Below, in pieces: positions 44,721 to 54,121 of a stretch of DNA of 61,506 nt (position 1 is the stretch's first letter; each line of letters opens with the position of its first letter). A program made the translations under genes and the position numbers. The notes beneath the pieces were generated by a model. The model ran no database searches and was not told the origin of the DNA. It saw nothing but the letters and a program-made list of their open reading frames with translations. The stretch comes from Vicingaceae bacterium. Lineage in GTDB: Bacteria > Bacteroidota > Bacteroidia > Flavobacteriales_E > Vicingaceae. The stretch is taken from positions 1 to 61,506 of the forward strand of contig JAHYJH010000008.1 in assembly GCA_019429185.1 (NCBI GenBank), given 5' to 3'.

Positions 44721-45639
44721 GTTTTTTTTAATTCTGCTTCATTCAGCATTTAATCAGTCTTTTCATGTCAATAATATATTTAATCCAGGACTTACAATTG
44801 GTACTGATTACCCACTTTCAGCCTCATTAAATGATACATCTGATTTTCAATTAATAAGATATAAAATTCAACTTGTTAAACCTGTGCGAACACGATATGG
44901 AGTAGCTTTAGAAGATTTTGATGTTAAAGATCCGAATGCAAAGGCAAGTCAGATGTTTGTTGCAACTAAATTTAGTGTTGCTCATCCTTCCATAACCAAT
45001 AGTCATTATGATAATGTTTACAAAGGCGAGTTGGAATTTACAGCAATTACAGCAAGCAATAAAAATGGTATTTGGGTGTATTCTGCTAATCTTTATGCTG
45101 AAGAAAGTAGCACTTCTTTTCATAAAAATTTCATGCCTAACATTAAGGTTTATACTGCTTTTGTAAATATTCAGCATTTAAAATTTGTTTATTTTTATGG
45201 TGCTACTATTCTTGTTAACCAAGGCAGATTTTATCCATTACCTTTGTTTGGTTTTAGGGCTATTTTATCTCAAAGATTAAAGTTAGAGTTTCTAATTCCT
45301 GTTCACATAAAACTAAATTATGAACTTACCGAAAAATTAAATCTTGATTTAGCAGGTTATTTTAGCGGAATTAATGCCATAAAAAGAGAAGGATCGGCAC
45401 TACAAAAAAACGACAATACATTGAATTTAAGAGAGCTAAAAATTTATTTAGCATTAAACACTAAATTGGCAGAGCATTATAAACTAAAAGTTGAATTTGG
45501 CTATGCTTCTATGCGGAAAATTCATAGATTAACAACTGATTTTAAGCAAGATTTAACATCAGCACCTTATATTAGTTTTTCGTTGAATTATAATTTTGGA
45601 AATTCCGTATTTGGAAACTTCATTGATAGAACAGAATAA
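44692..45639 (+). CDS. DUF6268 outer-membrane beta-barrel protein
   Basis: This 315-residue exported protein has a signal peptide (MKKSVFTFILFFLILLHSAFNQ, cleavage about 20). The mature region alternates hydrophobic strands and ends with an aromatic strand pattern (APYISFSLNYNFG), consistent with an outer-membrane barrel. Segments such as LNTKLAEHYKLKVEFGYASM fit the DUF6268 family. Function unknown. Its first 29 bases and the preceding 9 are duplicated at 44459, and a large hairpin sits between, so its 5' region has been rearranged. Confidence 0.65.
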   Translation: MKKSVFTFILFFLILLHSAFNQSFHVNNIFNPGLTIGTDYPLSASLNDTSDFQLIRYKIQLVKPVRTRYGVALEDFDVKDPNAKASQMFVATKFSVAHPSITNSHYDNVYKGELEFTAITASNKNGIWVYSANLYAEESSTSFHKNFMPNIKVYTAFVNIQHLKFVYFYGATILVNQGRFYPLPLFGFRAILSQRLKLEFLIPVHIKLNYELTEKLNLDLAGYFSGINAIKREGSALQKNDNTLNLRELKIYLALNTKLAEHYKLKVEFGYASMRKIHRLTTDFKQDLTSAPYISFSLNYNFGNSVFGNFIDRTE

Positions 45640-45939
45640 ATATGTTTTGGATAATGCCTATAAAATATTACTTTAGCTTCGTTTTATTTTAAGAAAAAAT
45701 AAATGAAAATAGGGATTAACTAAGTTTTTAATGGAAATAGGTGGTGTTTAGAAATTAATCTGTGAATAAAATCTGAGTAATCTGTGGCATACAAAACGAA
45801 GTGATAATAATCCAAATAATCTCTGATTTATTTTTAGGATACTATTTTTTTGCCACAGATTCCCCATTAATTCTCACAGATTTTATTAATTTAAGGATTT
45901 ATAAAAACTTACTATAGCCGAAAATAGTTTGCAAAAAGA
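45640..45939. repeat. 300-bp gap with REP-like inverted repeat
   Basis: No coding frame is visible. AATCTGTGGCA at 45779-45789 is matched by its reverse complement at 45851-45861, with looser AAAATCTGAG/CTCACAGATTTT arms outside. TCTGTGGCA/TGCCACAGA palindromes of this form are frequent between genes in Bacteroidota. No clear -7 box for aroB was found. Confidence 0.6.
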
Positions 45940-47013
45940 ATGAAAAAAATAAAAACAAATAACAGTCAAATTATTATTGGAGAGGATGTTTTTATAGCAT
46001 TAAAAAAGACATTAAAACCCTATCAATTTCATAAAAAGTTTTTATTGGTTGATGAAAATAGTTTTACCCATTGTGTTTCAGACTTTATACTTCAAACAGA
46101 TTTAACAAACGATATAGAAATTATTGAGATAGAAAGTGGCGAAGAAAATAAAACATTAGAAATATGCCAACATATATGGCAAACCTTTTTAGATTTTAAT
46201 GCAGATAAAAAAACATTACTTATTAATTTGGGAGGAGGAGTGATTACCGATTTAGGTGGTTTTATTGCGTCAACATACAAAAGAGGAATAGATTTTATTA
46301 ATGTTCCCACAACACTGCTAGCACAAATTGATGCATCTGTAGGAGGGAAGGTAGGAGTTGACTTTAATAATTTTAAGAATATAATTGGTGTTTTTAACGA
46401 ACCTAAATTAGTGGTTATTTATCCTTATTTTTTAAAAACACTCAATAAACGACAAATGCTTTCGGGCTATGCAGAAGCTTTGAAACATGGATTGATAGCT
46501 GATAAATTGTATTGGAAAATGCTACAAGCAGGATTGCTTTCCGATGCAAATAATTGGGAGAAACTAATAGAAACATCTATAGAGATTAAAAATAACATTG
46601 TTAAAAATGATTTTGAGGAAAAAGGTGAACGAAAAAAATTGAATTTTGGACATACAATTGGACACGCAATAGAAAGTCATTCACTAAAGCATGACAAACT
46701 TCCTCTACTTCATGGTGAAGCAATTGCAGTAGGAATAATTTGTGAGGCTTATCTTTCACACATAAAGTTAAATTTATCATCAAAAGAATTAAAAGAAATT
46801 TCATCTACTATTTTATCTTATTTTAATCCTTATCCAATTAAAGAATCTTTTTTTAACCATTATTTGGAGTTAATGAAGAACGATAAGAAAAATGAAAACG
46901 ACACAATTAATTTTACTTTACTTACAAGAATAGGAGAAGCAGAATTTAATCATGAAGCCTCTGCCGAAAATATAGTGGAATCATTGAAGTATTATATTTC
47001 AATTACCAAATAA
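45940..47013 (+). CDS. aroB: 3-dehydroquinate synthase
   Basis: The second enzyme of the shikimate pathway converts DAHP to 3-dehydroquinate with NAD+ and a divalent metal. The 357-residue protein shows the NAD-binding GGGVITDLGGFIASTYKRGI, the catalytic VPTTLLAQIDASVGGKVGVD, and the metal-ligand histidines in FGHTIGHAIESH and LLHGEAIAVG. Length is normal. It is followed after four bases by aroA, forming a shikimate operon. Confidence 0.97.
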   Translation: MKKIKTNNSQIIIGEDVFIALKKTLKPYQFHKKFLLVDENSFTHCVSDFILQTDLTNDIEIIEIESGEENKTLEICQHIWQTFLDFNADKKTLLINLGGGVITDLGGFIASTYKRGIDFINVPTTLLAQIDASVGGKVGVDFNNFKNIIGVFNEPKLVVIYPYFLKTLNKRQMLSGYAEALKHGLIADKLYWKMLQAGLLSDANNWEKLIETSIEIKNNIVKNDFEEKGERKKLNFGHTIGHAIESHSLKHDKLPLLHGEAIAVGIICEAYLSHIKLNLSSKELKEISSTILSYFNPYPIKESFFNHYLELMKNDKKNENDTINFTLLTRIGEAEFNHEASAENIVESLKYYISITK

Positions 47014-47017
47014 AATC

Positions 47018-48244
47018 ATGTCAATTTTAGTATCACATTCAAGCAAAAAAATTAATGTAAGTATTAATCTTACCACTTCTAAAAGTGAAAGTAATCGAGT
47101 GCTAATTATTCAAAAAATTTTAAATAATAGTTTTAAAATCAATAATTTATCAACTTCTAATGACACGAAAATTTTGATTGAGTTATTAAAATCCAAGCGT
47201 TCGGTATTAGATGTTGGACACGCAGGAACTACCATGCGATTTTTAACTGCTTTTTTTGCCTCCCAACAACGAGAAGTAACAATCACTGGTTCGGAACGAA
47301 TGCAACAACGACCAATAAAAATTTTAGTAGAAGCATTAAATCAATTAGGTTCAACCATCTCTTATTTAAAAAAAAATGGTTTTCCTCCCATAAAAATAAA
47401 TAAAAGCGAAAAATTAATAGGTGGTGAAATAGAGTTAGATGGAAGTGTTAGCAGTCAATACATTTCAGCCTTGTTGCTTGTCGCTCCCACATTTAAAAAT
47501 GGGTTAACCATTAACTTCATAGGAAAAATTGTTTCAAAACCTTATATTAAAATGACAATCAATATTATGCACTATTTTGGAGCAGATGTTACTTGGCAAG
47601 GAAATAAGATTAGTGTTAAAAATACGATTTACCAACCAAAAAACTTTAGTATTGAAGCAGATTGGAGTGCTGCTTCATATTGGTATAGCATTGCAGCATT
47701 AGCAGCGAATGTCAGTATTGAAATAATTGGGCTAAAAGAAAATAGCTTACAAGGAGATAGTTATGTTGTAGAACTTTATAAGTTTTTTGGTGTAGAAACT
47801 ACATTTACTGAAAATGGAATTAGAATCACAAAGACTAATAAAATTGATAAAAAATATATCCCTGAAGTAAATTTTGAAGATTTCCCTGATTTAGCTCAAA
47901 CTTTTGCTGTTACTGCTGCAGCACTTAATTTTTCGGTAAAATTAACGGGTCTTTCAACTTTGCGAATTAAAGAAACAGACCGTGTTTATGCTTTACAAAA
48001 AGAGTTGACAAATTGTGGGTTTAAGGTAGCAATTAAGAATGACGATTTAATTATCTATCCATCAAAGAACATTTCTCTTGTTGAAAATAGAATTATTAAT
48101 ACATATAGTGACCATAGAATGGCAATGGCATTTGCTCCATTAGCTTTATTTTTTCCAATTACAATTAATGATGAAGAAGTGGTAGGAAAATCCTACCCTA
48201 ATTTTTGGGAAGATTTGAATGTAGCAGGATTTGATATTGTGTAA
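47018..48244 (+). CDS. aroA: 5-enolpyruvylshikimate-3-phosphate synthase
   Basis: EPSP synthase condenses shikimate-3-phosphate with PEP. The 408-residue protein is slightly short but has the key segments: KSESNRVLII (substrate lysine/serine/arginine), GHAGTTMRFLTAFFA (PEP site), SVSSQYISALLL, FEDFPDLAQTFAVTAAAL with the catalytic aspartate, LRIKETDRVYALQKEL and SDHRMAMAFAP. The PEP-loop reads GHAGTTMR where many bacterial enzymes have GNAGTAMR, a class II-like or Bacteroidota variant. It is cytoplasmic and operonic with aroB. Confidence 0.95.
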   Translation: MSILVSHSSKKINVSINLTTSKSESNRVLIIQKILNNSFKINNLSTSNDTKILIELLKSKRSVLDVGHAGTTMRFLTAFFASQQREVTITGSERMQQRPIKILVEALNQLGSTISYLKKNGFPPIKINKSEKLIGGEIELDGSVSSQYISALLLVAPTFKNGLTINFIGKIVSKPYIKMTINIMHYFGADVTWQGNKISVKNTIYQPKNFSIEADWSAASYWYSIAALAANVSIEIIGLKENSLQGDSYVVELYKFFGVETTFTENGIRITKTNKIDKKYIPEVNFEDFPDLAQTFAVTAAALNFSVKLTGLSTLRIKETDRVYALQKELTNCGFKVAIKNDDLIIYPSKNISLVENRIINTYSDHRMAMAFAPLALFFPITINDEEVVGKSYPNFWEDLNVAGFDIV

Positions 48245-48258
48245 TATGTTTCAATAAA

Positions 48259-48690
48259 CTATTGCTCATCGTAAGGCAACGAGTAGTAATAAATTATTTT
48301 ATTTGCTTTTTTTCTAATGTTTTTTGGTAAATAATTATGTGATTTGTAATCAATAAGAATGCGTTGTAGTTTTTTCTTGTTATATTTTAATAAGACATAA
48401 GAACCATGTATGAAAAATGGAAAACTAATAATAGATAATCCCAATCCTATTGTTGGGGAAAGAAAAAAAACAGCTGTTGTAATAGGTAAAAAAGCCATTT
48501 CTGTATAAGCATTATTTCCTTTTTTCTCAAAAAACAATTCAATTACTGCTGCAGAAGTATCATTAATAGAGTAATTTGCCATAAAATCATTGAAAGATAA
48601 TTTTCTTGGTTTAATTGTAGTTGTATCTGATTGACTTAAAATTGTTAATGAAAATTGAGTGAAAATAATGAATATAAAGACTTTTAACAT
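48259..48690 (-). CDS. Hypothetical membrane protein
   Basis: This 143-residue protein has an N-terminal signal-like helix (VFIFIIFTQFSLTILSQ) and two further hydrophobic helices in the middle (about 62-98: FLPITTAVFFLSPTIGLGLSIISFPFFIHGSYVLL). The C-terminal tail is basic (NKKKLQRILIDYKSHNYLPK). It has no recognised domain. It is convergent with aroA, and the next minus-strand gene lies 100 bases upstream. Confidence 0.5.
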   Translation of the reverse strand: MLKVFIFIIFTQFSLTILSQSDTTTIKPRKLSFNDFMANYSINDTSAAVIELFFEKKGNNAYTEMAFLPITTAVFFLSPTIGLGLSIISFPFFIHGSYVLLKYNKKKLQRILIDYKSHNYLPKNIRKKANKIIYYYSLPYDEQ

Positions 48691-48792
48691 ACTTGTATTT
48701 TGCTATAAAAGTACAAAATAAACCATTAAACTTGAGGTTGATTATTCTTTTGAACTCAGGTTATTCTCGAACAACCACCTAAGGAATTCCTT

Positions 48793-49677
48793 TTAAGGAA
48801 TTATATGTAGTTCTTCTACTTGTAAAACTTCATAATTAGAAGCCGATTTATAAATATGAGCAACAACAATGCAATTTTCTTTATTCAAATTAGTAGGTAG
48901 AGTTATTGCAAATTCTTGTATATTTGTATCACCTAAATTTGAGCTAGGGATTGGAGTACCCCAAGTTCCATTTATAGCACTTCTGAATACATGTCGATGG
49001 TTATAGAATTGTACATAAACGCCATTGTCTAATTGCCAATCAACAACATTATCTTCCACTAAATAGAGTTGTAAGTTGTGATTTCCAGTTTCTGTTGCCA
49101 ACCATTTAGAATTAACAATAGCTTTCACTGTTCTTGTTGAGTCATCATAAAGAGTTGATAAACCAATACTTATTTTTGGAACATCATTTTTTATAGAATT
49201 AATATCAATTTCCCATTGAGCTAAACCTGTAATATTCGCATTATTTAACCTTGATACAGTTGCCGCAGGATTAGAAGCAACTCCAAAAGTAGTGAAATAA
49301 GTTTCTCCTGCAGGGAGTACTCTGAAATCGGTTGTGAAATCCATTATAAAATCACCATTCGCATCAAAACCAGCTCCATTTGCAGGAACAAGAGCAAAAC
49401 TACCAGCATGAATAGACATTGATATTAATTGTCCACTAAGTATGGAGTCTAATCGTTCAATTTCTCTTGCACCATCAGGGCAATAGGTACACAAATGACC
49501 AGTAAATTCTTCTACTAATATTTTTCTCATCGCTGGATTGGATTCAATATACAAAGAATCATCCCAATTTATTCCATCAACATTAACAGTGTTTTTTGGA
49601 ATAGGATTATCAATTTTATCACAGCTTACAGCAAATAAAATGGCTGTTATAAATAATATATAAATTAACTTTTTCAT
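48793..49677 (-). CDS. Omp28-family lipoprotein with CxxC
   Basis: This 294-residue lipoprotein (lipobox AVSC, Cys19) has the Omp28/thioredoxin-like segment ILVEEFTGHLCTYCPDGARE, with Cys63 and Cys66 forming a CTYC motif. Omp28 of Porphyromonas is an outer-membrane protein. The CxxC suggests thiol-disulfide activity or metal binding outside the inner membrane. It is the last gene of a minus-strand run with a DUF6029 barrel, a TlpA-like protein and a second Omp28 protein. Confidence 0.85.
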   Translation of the reverse strand: MKKLIYILFITAILFAVSCDKIDNPIPKNTVNVDGINWDDSLYIESNPAMRKILVEEFTGHLCTYCPDGAREIERLDSILSGQLISMSIHAGSFALVPANGAGFDANGDFIMDFTTDFRVLPAGETYFTTFGVASNPAATVSRLNNANITGLAQWEIDINSIKNDVPKISIGLSTLYDDSTRTVKAIVNSKWLATETGNHNLQLYLVEDNVVDWQLDNGVYVQFYNHRHVFRSAINGTWGTPIPSSNLGDTNIQEFAITLPTNLNKENCIVVAHIYKSASNYEVLQVEELHIIP

Positions 49678-49691
49678 ACTTGCGTTTTAAA

Positions 49692-51362
49692 TTAAAAACT
49701 ACTTGTTATACTTAGTGTTACACCATTAGAGGCAGGAACATTTCGACAAACACCTCCCACACAAAAAATACCAGCTCGTTGTCTTCCATAGCCTAACTGA
49801 ATTCGGTTTGTTCCATTCACATAACCAACTGCACCAAAATAATAATGTATGCGTTCCTCTGATTTTTTATTTCCATAATTATATTGATCCATCACAGCAA
49901 CAAACCAATGAGGTGAATACGTATATTCAATTAAAAATGTTGCCCAATCTTGTTTGTCTTGTTTTGTAAACAGACCCTGCAATTCGGTTCTGATGGCATG
50001 TTTTTTACTAAGTTTATAGGTTAAATCTATCACACCAATATTTGCATAAATATTTGGGTGGTCTTGAGGGGTTTTCCCTTGAACAACAGCTTGATTAAAC
50101 ATTAAATTGGAGTAGGTGAAAATACCTTTTAATTTTGGACTAAACTTTTTAGTAATTTCTATATTTATTTCATCGAAATATTTTTCATTACCTATTGAAA
50201 AAATTTTTGTTGTGTAACCTTGTCTAAGAGAATCATTTCCGACTATTTTTGTAGAATCAATATTGTAAACTGTTGAATAGTTGATTAACAAGCTTGTTCC
50301 ATATTTTCCACCTAAAAGCGTTTCTTTTTTAAATTTATAAACTAATTCTCCTTGAAAAGCAATTTCACCATTAGGTTGAGTGGCATAAGGATATAAAGTA
50401 GCTAATAAATTATAGGCGTGTTGCTTGGTTAAAGCGGGTAAATAATTAATTTGTAAATCAGTGAGCGATGCATTGCGTTCCGACCTAAAACTCATATTGT
50501 CAACACCTTTTGCAGATAAAGTTAATCCAAACCCTTTTGTGGAGTAGGAGGATTGAAGATAAAACGCTTCGCCTTCTTTATAAATGAAGTAATTGTCTGC
50601 TGAAGGGTCGTTAATTTTTTTAGCGTATTCGCCATCGAAACGTATTTTTCCTCTTTGCAAAATAAATCGTCCTGCATAAGCTCCTACATTCTCAGGAAGA
50701 ATATATTGAGAGCTTTGGTCGGCTTCATATTTACTAATAAAGCTTCCTCCTAATGTTAATTTTGTTTTACTTTCAGCTAATGAACCTCCAAAAAAATCAT
50801 TAATCATTAACTCACCATCAATTCCTCTAACTATACCTTCGCCTGTTTCAAAATAGTAGCGTTGTTTCCCTATTATTCCTTTTACATGAAGTCCTTCTGT
50901 AATTTTATAGTTAATTCTGATTCCATCCATTGCATTGTCATATCCTAGACCTCTTTCTTCGTAAGAACGAAATATTAATCCATTTCCAAATTGTTCATAA
51001 TAATTTCCTACGGTAATTTTCATTTCTTTATTGGTAAAAGACGCATATCTGTAGCCAATACCATTTCCTTTATACTTAACAGGAAAACCTAACATTGTAT
51101 TCAAATAACTTTCATATCGAACTCCAGCCTCAAAATTTCCATTGGTATAAATAAAGTTTGCAAAACCATTCATTAACACATCTTCGGGTACTGCTTGAGC
51201 TCCAATTAAGCTGTCCTCTTTATAGTATTGCATATCTAATTGAAAGTTTCCGTGTACCTCTCCTTTTGAAAGTATTTGCTCAATTCCTTGTGCCGATAAT
51301 TTATTTGATAAGATTGTTATTAGTGATAATAAAATTATAACAATATTTTTTGTAATATTCAT
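49692..51362 (-). CDS. DUF6029 outer-membrane protein
   Basis: This 556-residue exported protein has a signal peptide ending near LSAQ (25). The mature part is a large beta-barrel-like sequence with alternating strands and the family start GIEQILSKGEVHGNFQLDMQ, then VGNYYEQFGNGLIFRSYEER and the aromatic C-terminal strand ending SITSSF. DUF6029 proteins occur next to Omp28 genes in Bacteroidota. It may be the outer-membrane channel or scaffold for the neighbouring Omp28 and TlpA proteins; this is inference from context. Confidence 0.8.
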   Translation of the reverse strand: MNITKNIVIILLSLITILSNKLSAQGIEQILSKGEVHGNFQLDMQYYKEDSLIGAQAVPEDVLMNGFANFIYTNGNFEAGVRYESYLNTMLGFPVKYKGNGIGYRYASFTNKEMKITVGNYYEQFGNGLIFRSYEERGLGYDNAMDGIRINYKITEGLHVKGIIGKQRYYFETGEGIVRGIDGELMINDFFGGSLAESKTKLTLGGSFISKYEADQSSQYILPENVGAYAGRFILQRGKIRFDGEYAKKINDPSADNYFIYKEGEAFYLQSSYSTKGFGLTLSAKGVDNMSFRSERNASLTDLQINYLPALTKQHAYNLLATLYPYATQPNGEIAFQGELVYKFKKETLLGGKYGTSLLINYSTVYNIDSTKIVGNDSLRQGYTTKIFSIGNEKYFDEINIEITKKFSPKLKGIFTYSNLMFNQAVVQGKTPQDHPNIYANIGVIDLTYKLSKKHAIRTELQGLFTKQDKQDWATFLIEYTYSPHWFVAVMDQYNYGNKKSEERIHYYFGAVGYVNGTNRIQLGYGRQRAGIFCVGGVCRNVPASNGVTLSITSSF

Positions 51363-51382
51363 AGTGATTGTTGAAGTGAAAA

Positions 51383-51417
51383 AATAAACCCGAAACTATA
51401 AAAAAATCGGGTTTATT
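51383..51417 (-). terminator. Terminator between the TlpA and DUF6029 genes
   Basis: AATAAACCCGA pairs with TCGGGTTTATT around a 13-base loop. On the minus strand it is followed by a T-rich run. It ends the TlpA transcript (stop 51443) and may partly separate it from DUF6029. Confidence 0.8.
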
Positions 51418-51442
51418 CAAATTAATAATGTTTTTTTGAATG

Positions 51443-51952
51443 TTATTTCGCTTCTAATAATTTTTTTACTTGTTTGTATAATTCATATTCATCTCCTTCA
51501 GAGTAAGAATTATGTTGCCAAACTATTTCTCCTTTTCCATTAACTAAAAAAGTGTGAGGCACATTATTTACATTCAAAGCTCTTTTAAAATCTTGATTTG
51601 CATCCAAATACACTTCAAATTCCCATCCTTTTCCATTCACATAAGGAGCTACTTTTCCAGCGTTTCGTGCATCATCAATTGAAATAGCTATGAGTTTAAC
51701 ACCTGTTTCTTCTACCCAATCATCATAAAGTTCGGCAATGTTGTTTAATTCTCTTTTACATGGACTACACCATGTTGCCCAAAAACTTATAATCATTGGC
51801 TTACCATTGTTTTGAAGTTCAGTTGTGTTTACATCACCACCATCTAAATTTTTAATATTTGCTGAGGGGATAGTTCTGTTGTCTGATTGAGGTATGAAAG
51901 CAAAACTGATGAGTGTTATAGAAAGGATTAGTAAAAGTTGTATTTTTTTCAT
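51443..51952 (-). CDS. TlpA-like thioredoxin family protein
   Basis: This 169-residue periplasmic redox protein has a signal peptide (QLLLILSITLISFAF) and the thioredoxin active site ISFWATWCSPCKREL (Cys62, Cys65). TlpA/ResA proteins reduce disulfides of exported proteins or apocytochromes. The cis-proline region is VNNVPHTFLVNGKGEIVW. It lies between two Omp28/DUF6029 genes with CxxC motifs, so it is a good candidate electron donor for Omp28 proteins. The fold is certain; the partner is inferred. Confidence 0.9.
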   Translation of the reverse strand: MKKIQLLLILSITLISFAFIPQSDNRTIPSANIKNLDGGDVNTTELQNNGKPMIISFWATWCSPCKRELNNIAELYDDWVEETGVKLIAISIDDARNAGKVAPYVNGKGWEFEVYLDANQDFKRALNVNNVPHTFLVNGKGEIVWQHNSYSEGDEYELYKQVKKLLEAK

Positions 51953-51966
51953 TTTAGGCTAAGGTT

Positions 51967-52014
51967 AAAAAAATAATAGTGAGGATTTTTTTTATCACCC
52001 CACTATTATTTTTT
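51967..52014 (-). terminator. Terminator after the large Omp28 gene
   Basis: AAAAATAATAGTG pairs with CACTATTATTTTT, with an extra GG/CC pair inside, a loop rich in T and A, and a T-tract on the minus strand. It follows the stop of the 600-residue Omp28 gene at 52032. Confidence 0.85.
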
Positions 52015-52031
52015 AGTAATTATTAAAAGTA

Positions 52032-53834
52032 TTACTTAAGTACAGATATTTTTTTGGTAACGATTTGATTTCCTATTGTAAGGTTTACAAAATATATGCC
52101 ATTAGGTAATTCAGTACCATCAACAATTAGTTGTTGATTTCCAACATTCATTGTTTTAGTTGGACTTGAATAAACAATACTTCCCATAGTGTTATAAACA
52201 TCTATACTTACTAAACTAGATTCAGTTAAATAGAATGAGATGGTAGATTTATCATTTGTTGGATTAGGATAGATAGTGAATTCAGATGCAACATCAGATT
52301 CTTTAATTCCAGCAATTAAAGAAGTTATTTCAAATGGTTTGCGATAAGAAGAGCTATATTGTCCATTACTTGTAAACACAGCAACACTATTGCTATTTTC
52401 AAATCTAACACTTCCTGCACCGTAACCTGAATTAATTCCATCACCATACGCATCGAAGATGGTAAAAGTATAACATCCTGTATTAGAAAGTGTAACATTA
52501 TGTACATGAGCTAAAGTTCCTGTAGCAGCTAAATCTGTGTATGGTCCACCTGTTCCACCAGGAATAGGACTTCCTGTAGCATTATCAATAATTTCCCAGG
52601 TAATTTCAGAACCATATCTGTCTTGTATAACGGTTAACGTATAATTTGTTCCTGTACTTGAAGCTGTAGTATTTGTAATGTTGTTTTTTGTACCACTATT
52701 ATCAGTCATATCTCCATCAGCACCACCATTAACATCAGTTATTGTTACATTTAGTGTGTTATTACCCAAATCATTGAAAGAATAGGCTGGTAAATTAACC
52801 GTTGCACTAGCTAGAGAATTTAATGAACCTGTCCAAGGATAAGTCATTGGAGTTCCTCCATTCACATTGTAAGAAATAGTTGCAGCTGTCATTACAGCGT
52901 TGCCATAATTTTGAATTTTTACTGTAGGTGTTACCACAGAACCACATACTTCATTATCGGATTCAACACTTTTTAATTTAGCATTGTTAGTAAAATTTAA
53001 ACCAGTAAATGTGATAGGTCCAGATGAACCAGTAATAATTTCTTGTTGACCCTCAATGATATAAGAAATAACTTTAAGATCGCTCAACTCAACTGGTACA
53101 CCATTTATTGCTGTTGGAATAGTATAGGTATATTGACGTTGAACCAATGTGCCTTGTGTAGTTGTTGTGATAATATCACCCCATTGACCAGTTAAAAAGT
53201 GTCGCAACATTTTATTGTGTAAATACTTACCGTTTGGTTGAATCATTGCAGGATACCATGTTGATCCACCCGTTTGAGGTCCTTCTATGTTATCTTGAGT
53301 TAAAGCTACATTTAAATTCATAGATGAAGGAGCTCCTGTTCCAGTGAAATATGCCTCAACATCAACAGTAATAACCCTAGTGCTAACATCTAGATTTGCT
53401 TCACATGCAACATTAACATAAGATGCTTGAGATAAAATTGTGTTAGCAGCACTTGCCCAGTCCCCTCTACCCATTGCTGTTCCACTACCTTGTGATAAGC
53501 CACTAAATAAATGCCTGTTAACTGTTCCGGCAGGATATCCAGTTAATCCTGTTTGATTAACAATTGCAGTGCCAAAACTAGTTCTAAAGTCAGGTTCACT
53601 TCCATTAGGTACGGCATAACTACCAACATGAATATTAAGAATAAATACATCGTTTGGATTTGCAGCTCTTAGTTGATCTGCTCTTTTATGCCCATCTGGA
53701 CAATATGTACAATGTATTCCTGTAAATTCTTCTAAGATAACATTTTTGTTTTCTGGTGTTTGACTAACTGGTAGTTGAGCAAAAGAACTCATTCCTACAG
53801 CAACACATACAGCCGTGAGTAAATTTTTTTTCAT
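52032..53834 (-). CDS. Omp28-family T9SS protein with CxxC
   Basis: This 600-residue secreted protein has a signal peptide (MKKNLLTAVCVAVGMSSFAQ). The Omp28 domain has VILEEFTGIHCTYCPDGHK (Cys42, Cys45) and VFILNIHVGSYAVPNG. CARDB/Ig-like domains follow (CGSVVTPTVKIQNYGNAVMT). The end is a type A T9SS sorting domain (FTIYPNPTNDKSTISF...NGIYFVNLTIG). It is therefore a surface-exposed version of the lipoprotein Omp28 at 48793. A minus-strand promoter with both elements lies upstream. Confidence 0.88.
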   Translation of the reverse strand: MKKNLLTAVCVAVGMSSFAQLPVSQTPENKNVILEEFTGIHCTYCPDGHKRADQLRAANPNDVFILNIHVGSYAVPNGSEPDFRTSFGTAIVNQTGLTGYPAGTVNRHLFSGLSQGSGTAMGRGDWASAANTILSQASYVNVACEANLDVSTRVITVDVEAYFTGTGAPSSMNLNVALTQDNIEGPQTGGSTWYPAMIQPNGKYLHNKMLRHFLTGQWGDIITTTTQGTLVQRQYTYTIPTAINGVPVELSDLKVISYIIEGQQEIITGSSGPITFTGLNFTNNAKLKSVESDNEVCGSVVTPTVKIQNYGNAVMTAATISYNVNGGTPMTYPWTGSLNSLASATVNLPAYSFNDLGNNTLNVTITDVNGGADGDMTDNSGTKNNITNTTASSTGTNYTLTVIQDRYGSEITWEIIDNATGSPIPGGTGGPYTDLAATGTLAHVHNVTLSNTGCYTFTIFDAYGDGINSGYGAGSVRFENSNSVAVFTSNGQYSSSYRKPFEITSLIAGIKESDVASEFTIYPNPTNDKSTISFYLTESSLVSIDVYNTMGSIVYSSPTKTMNVGNQQLIVDGTELPNGIYFVNLTIGNQIVTKKISVLK

Positions 53835-53870
53835 AGTTATGATTTTTGTTTATAAATAATTTTTTCAAGA

Positions 53871-53902
53871 CAAATGTATTTATTTCATTTTTTATAAAAC
53901 AA
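53871..53902 (-). promoter_or_regulatory. Minus-strand promoter (TTG-N21-TACATTTG)
   Basis: On the minus strand TTG (53902-53900) and TACATTTG (53878-53871) are 21 bases apart, and the Omp28 ATG at 53834 follows 36 bases later. This is the best two-element promoter in the window, together with the one at 14156. Confidence 0.7.
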
Positions 53903-54087
53903 TGATAAAACAATTATTATTTTATTTCTAAATTTACATTTTTAATTGATATAAAATAATAAACTATTGATAATAAGTATTTAATGTAAATTTAAAATCA
54001 TCGAAATAGGTTTTATTATTTGTTTTCTTTTTTATTTAATGTAACGTGTTATTTGGGTTATTATTAGATTTTAATTAAATCTATGTC

Positions 54088-54095
54088 TATTTTTG
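54088..54095 (+). promoter_or_regulatory. Promoter -7 box (TATTTTTG)
   Basis: TATTTTTG lies 26 bases before the ATG at 54122. The TTTG at 54052-54055 is too far upstream to be a standard -33. Confidence 0.45.
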
Positions 54096-54121
54096 GACAT
54101 ATAAATTAAAAAAATATTACT

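Noticed and set aside
48779-48800. AAGGAATTCCTTTTAAGGAATT palindrome as terminator
   Set aside because: The stop codon of the Omp28 gene lies inside it and no T-run follows; too weak to call.
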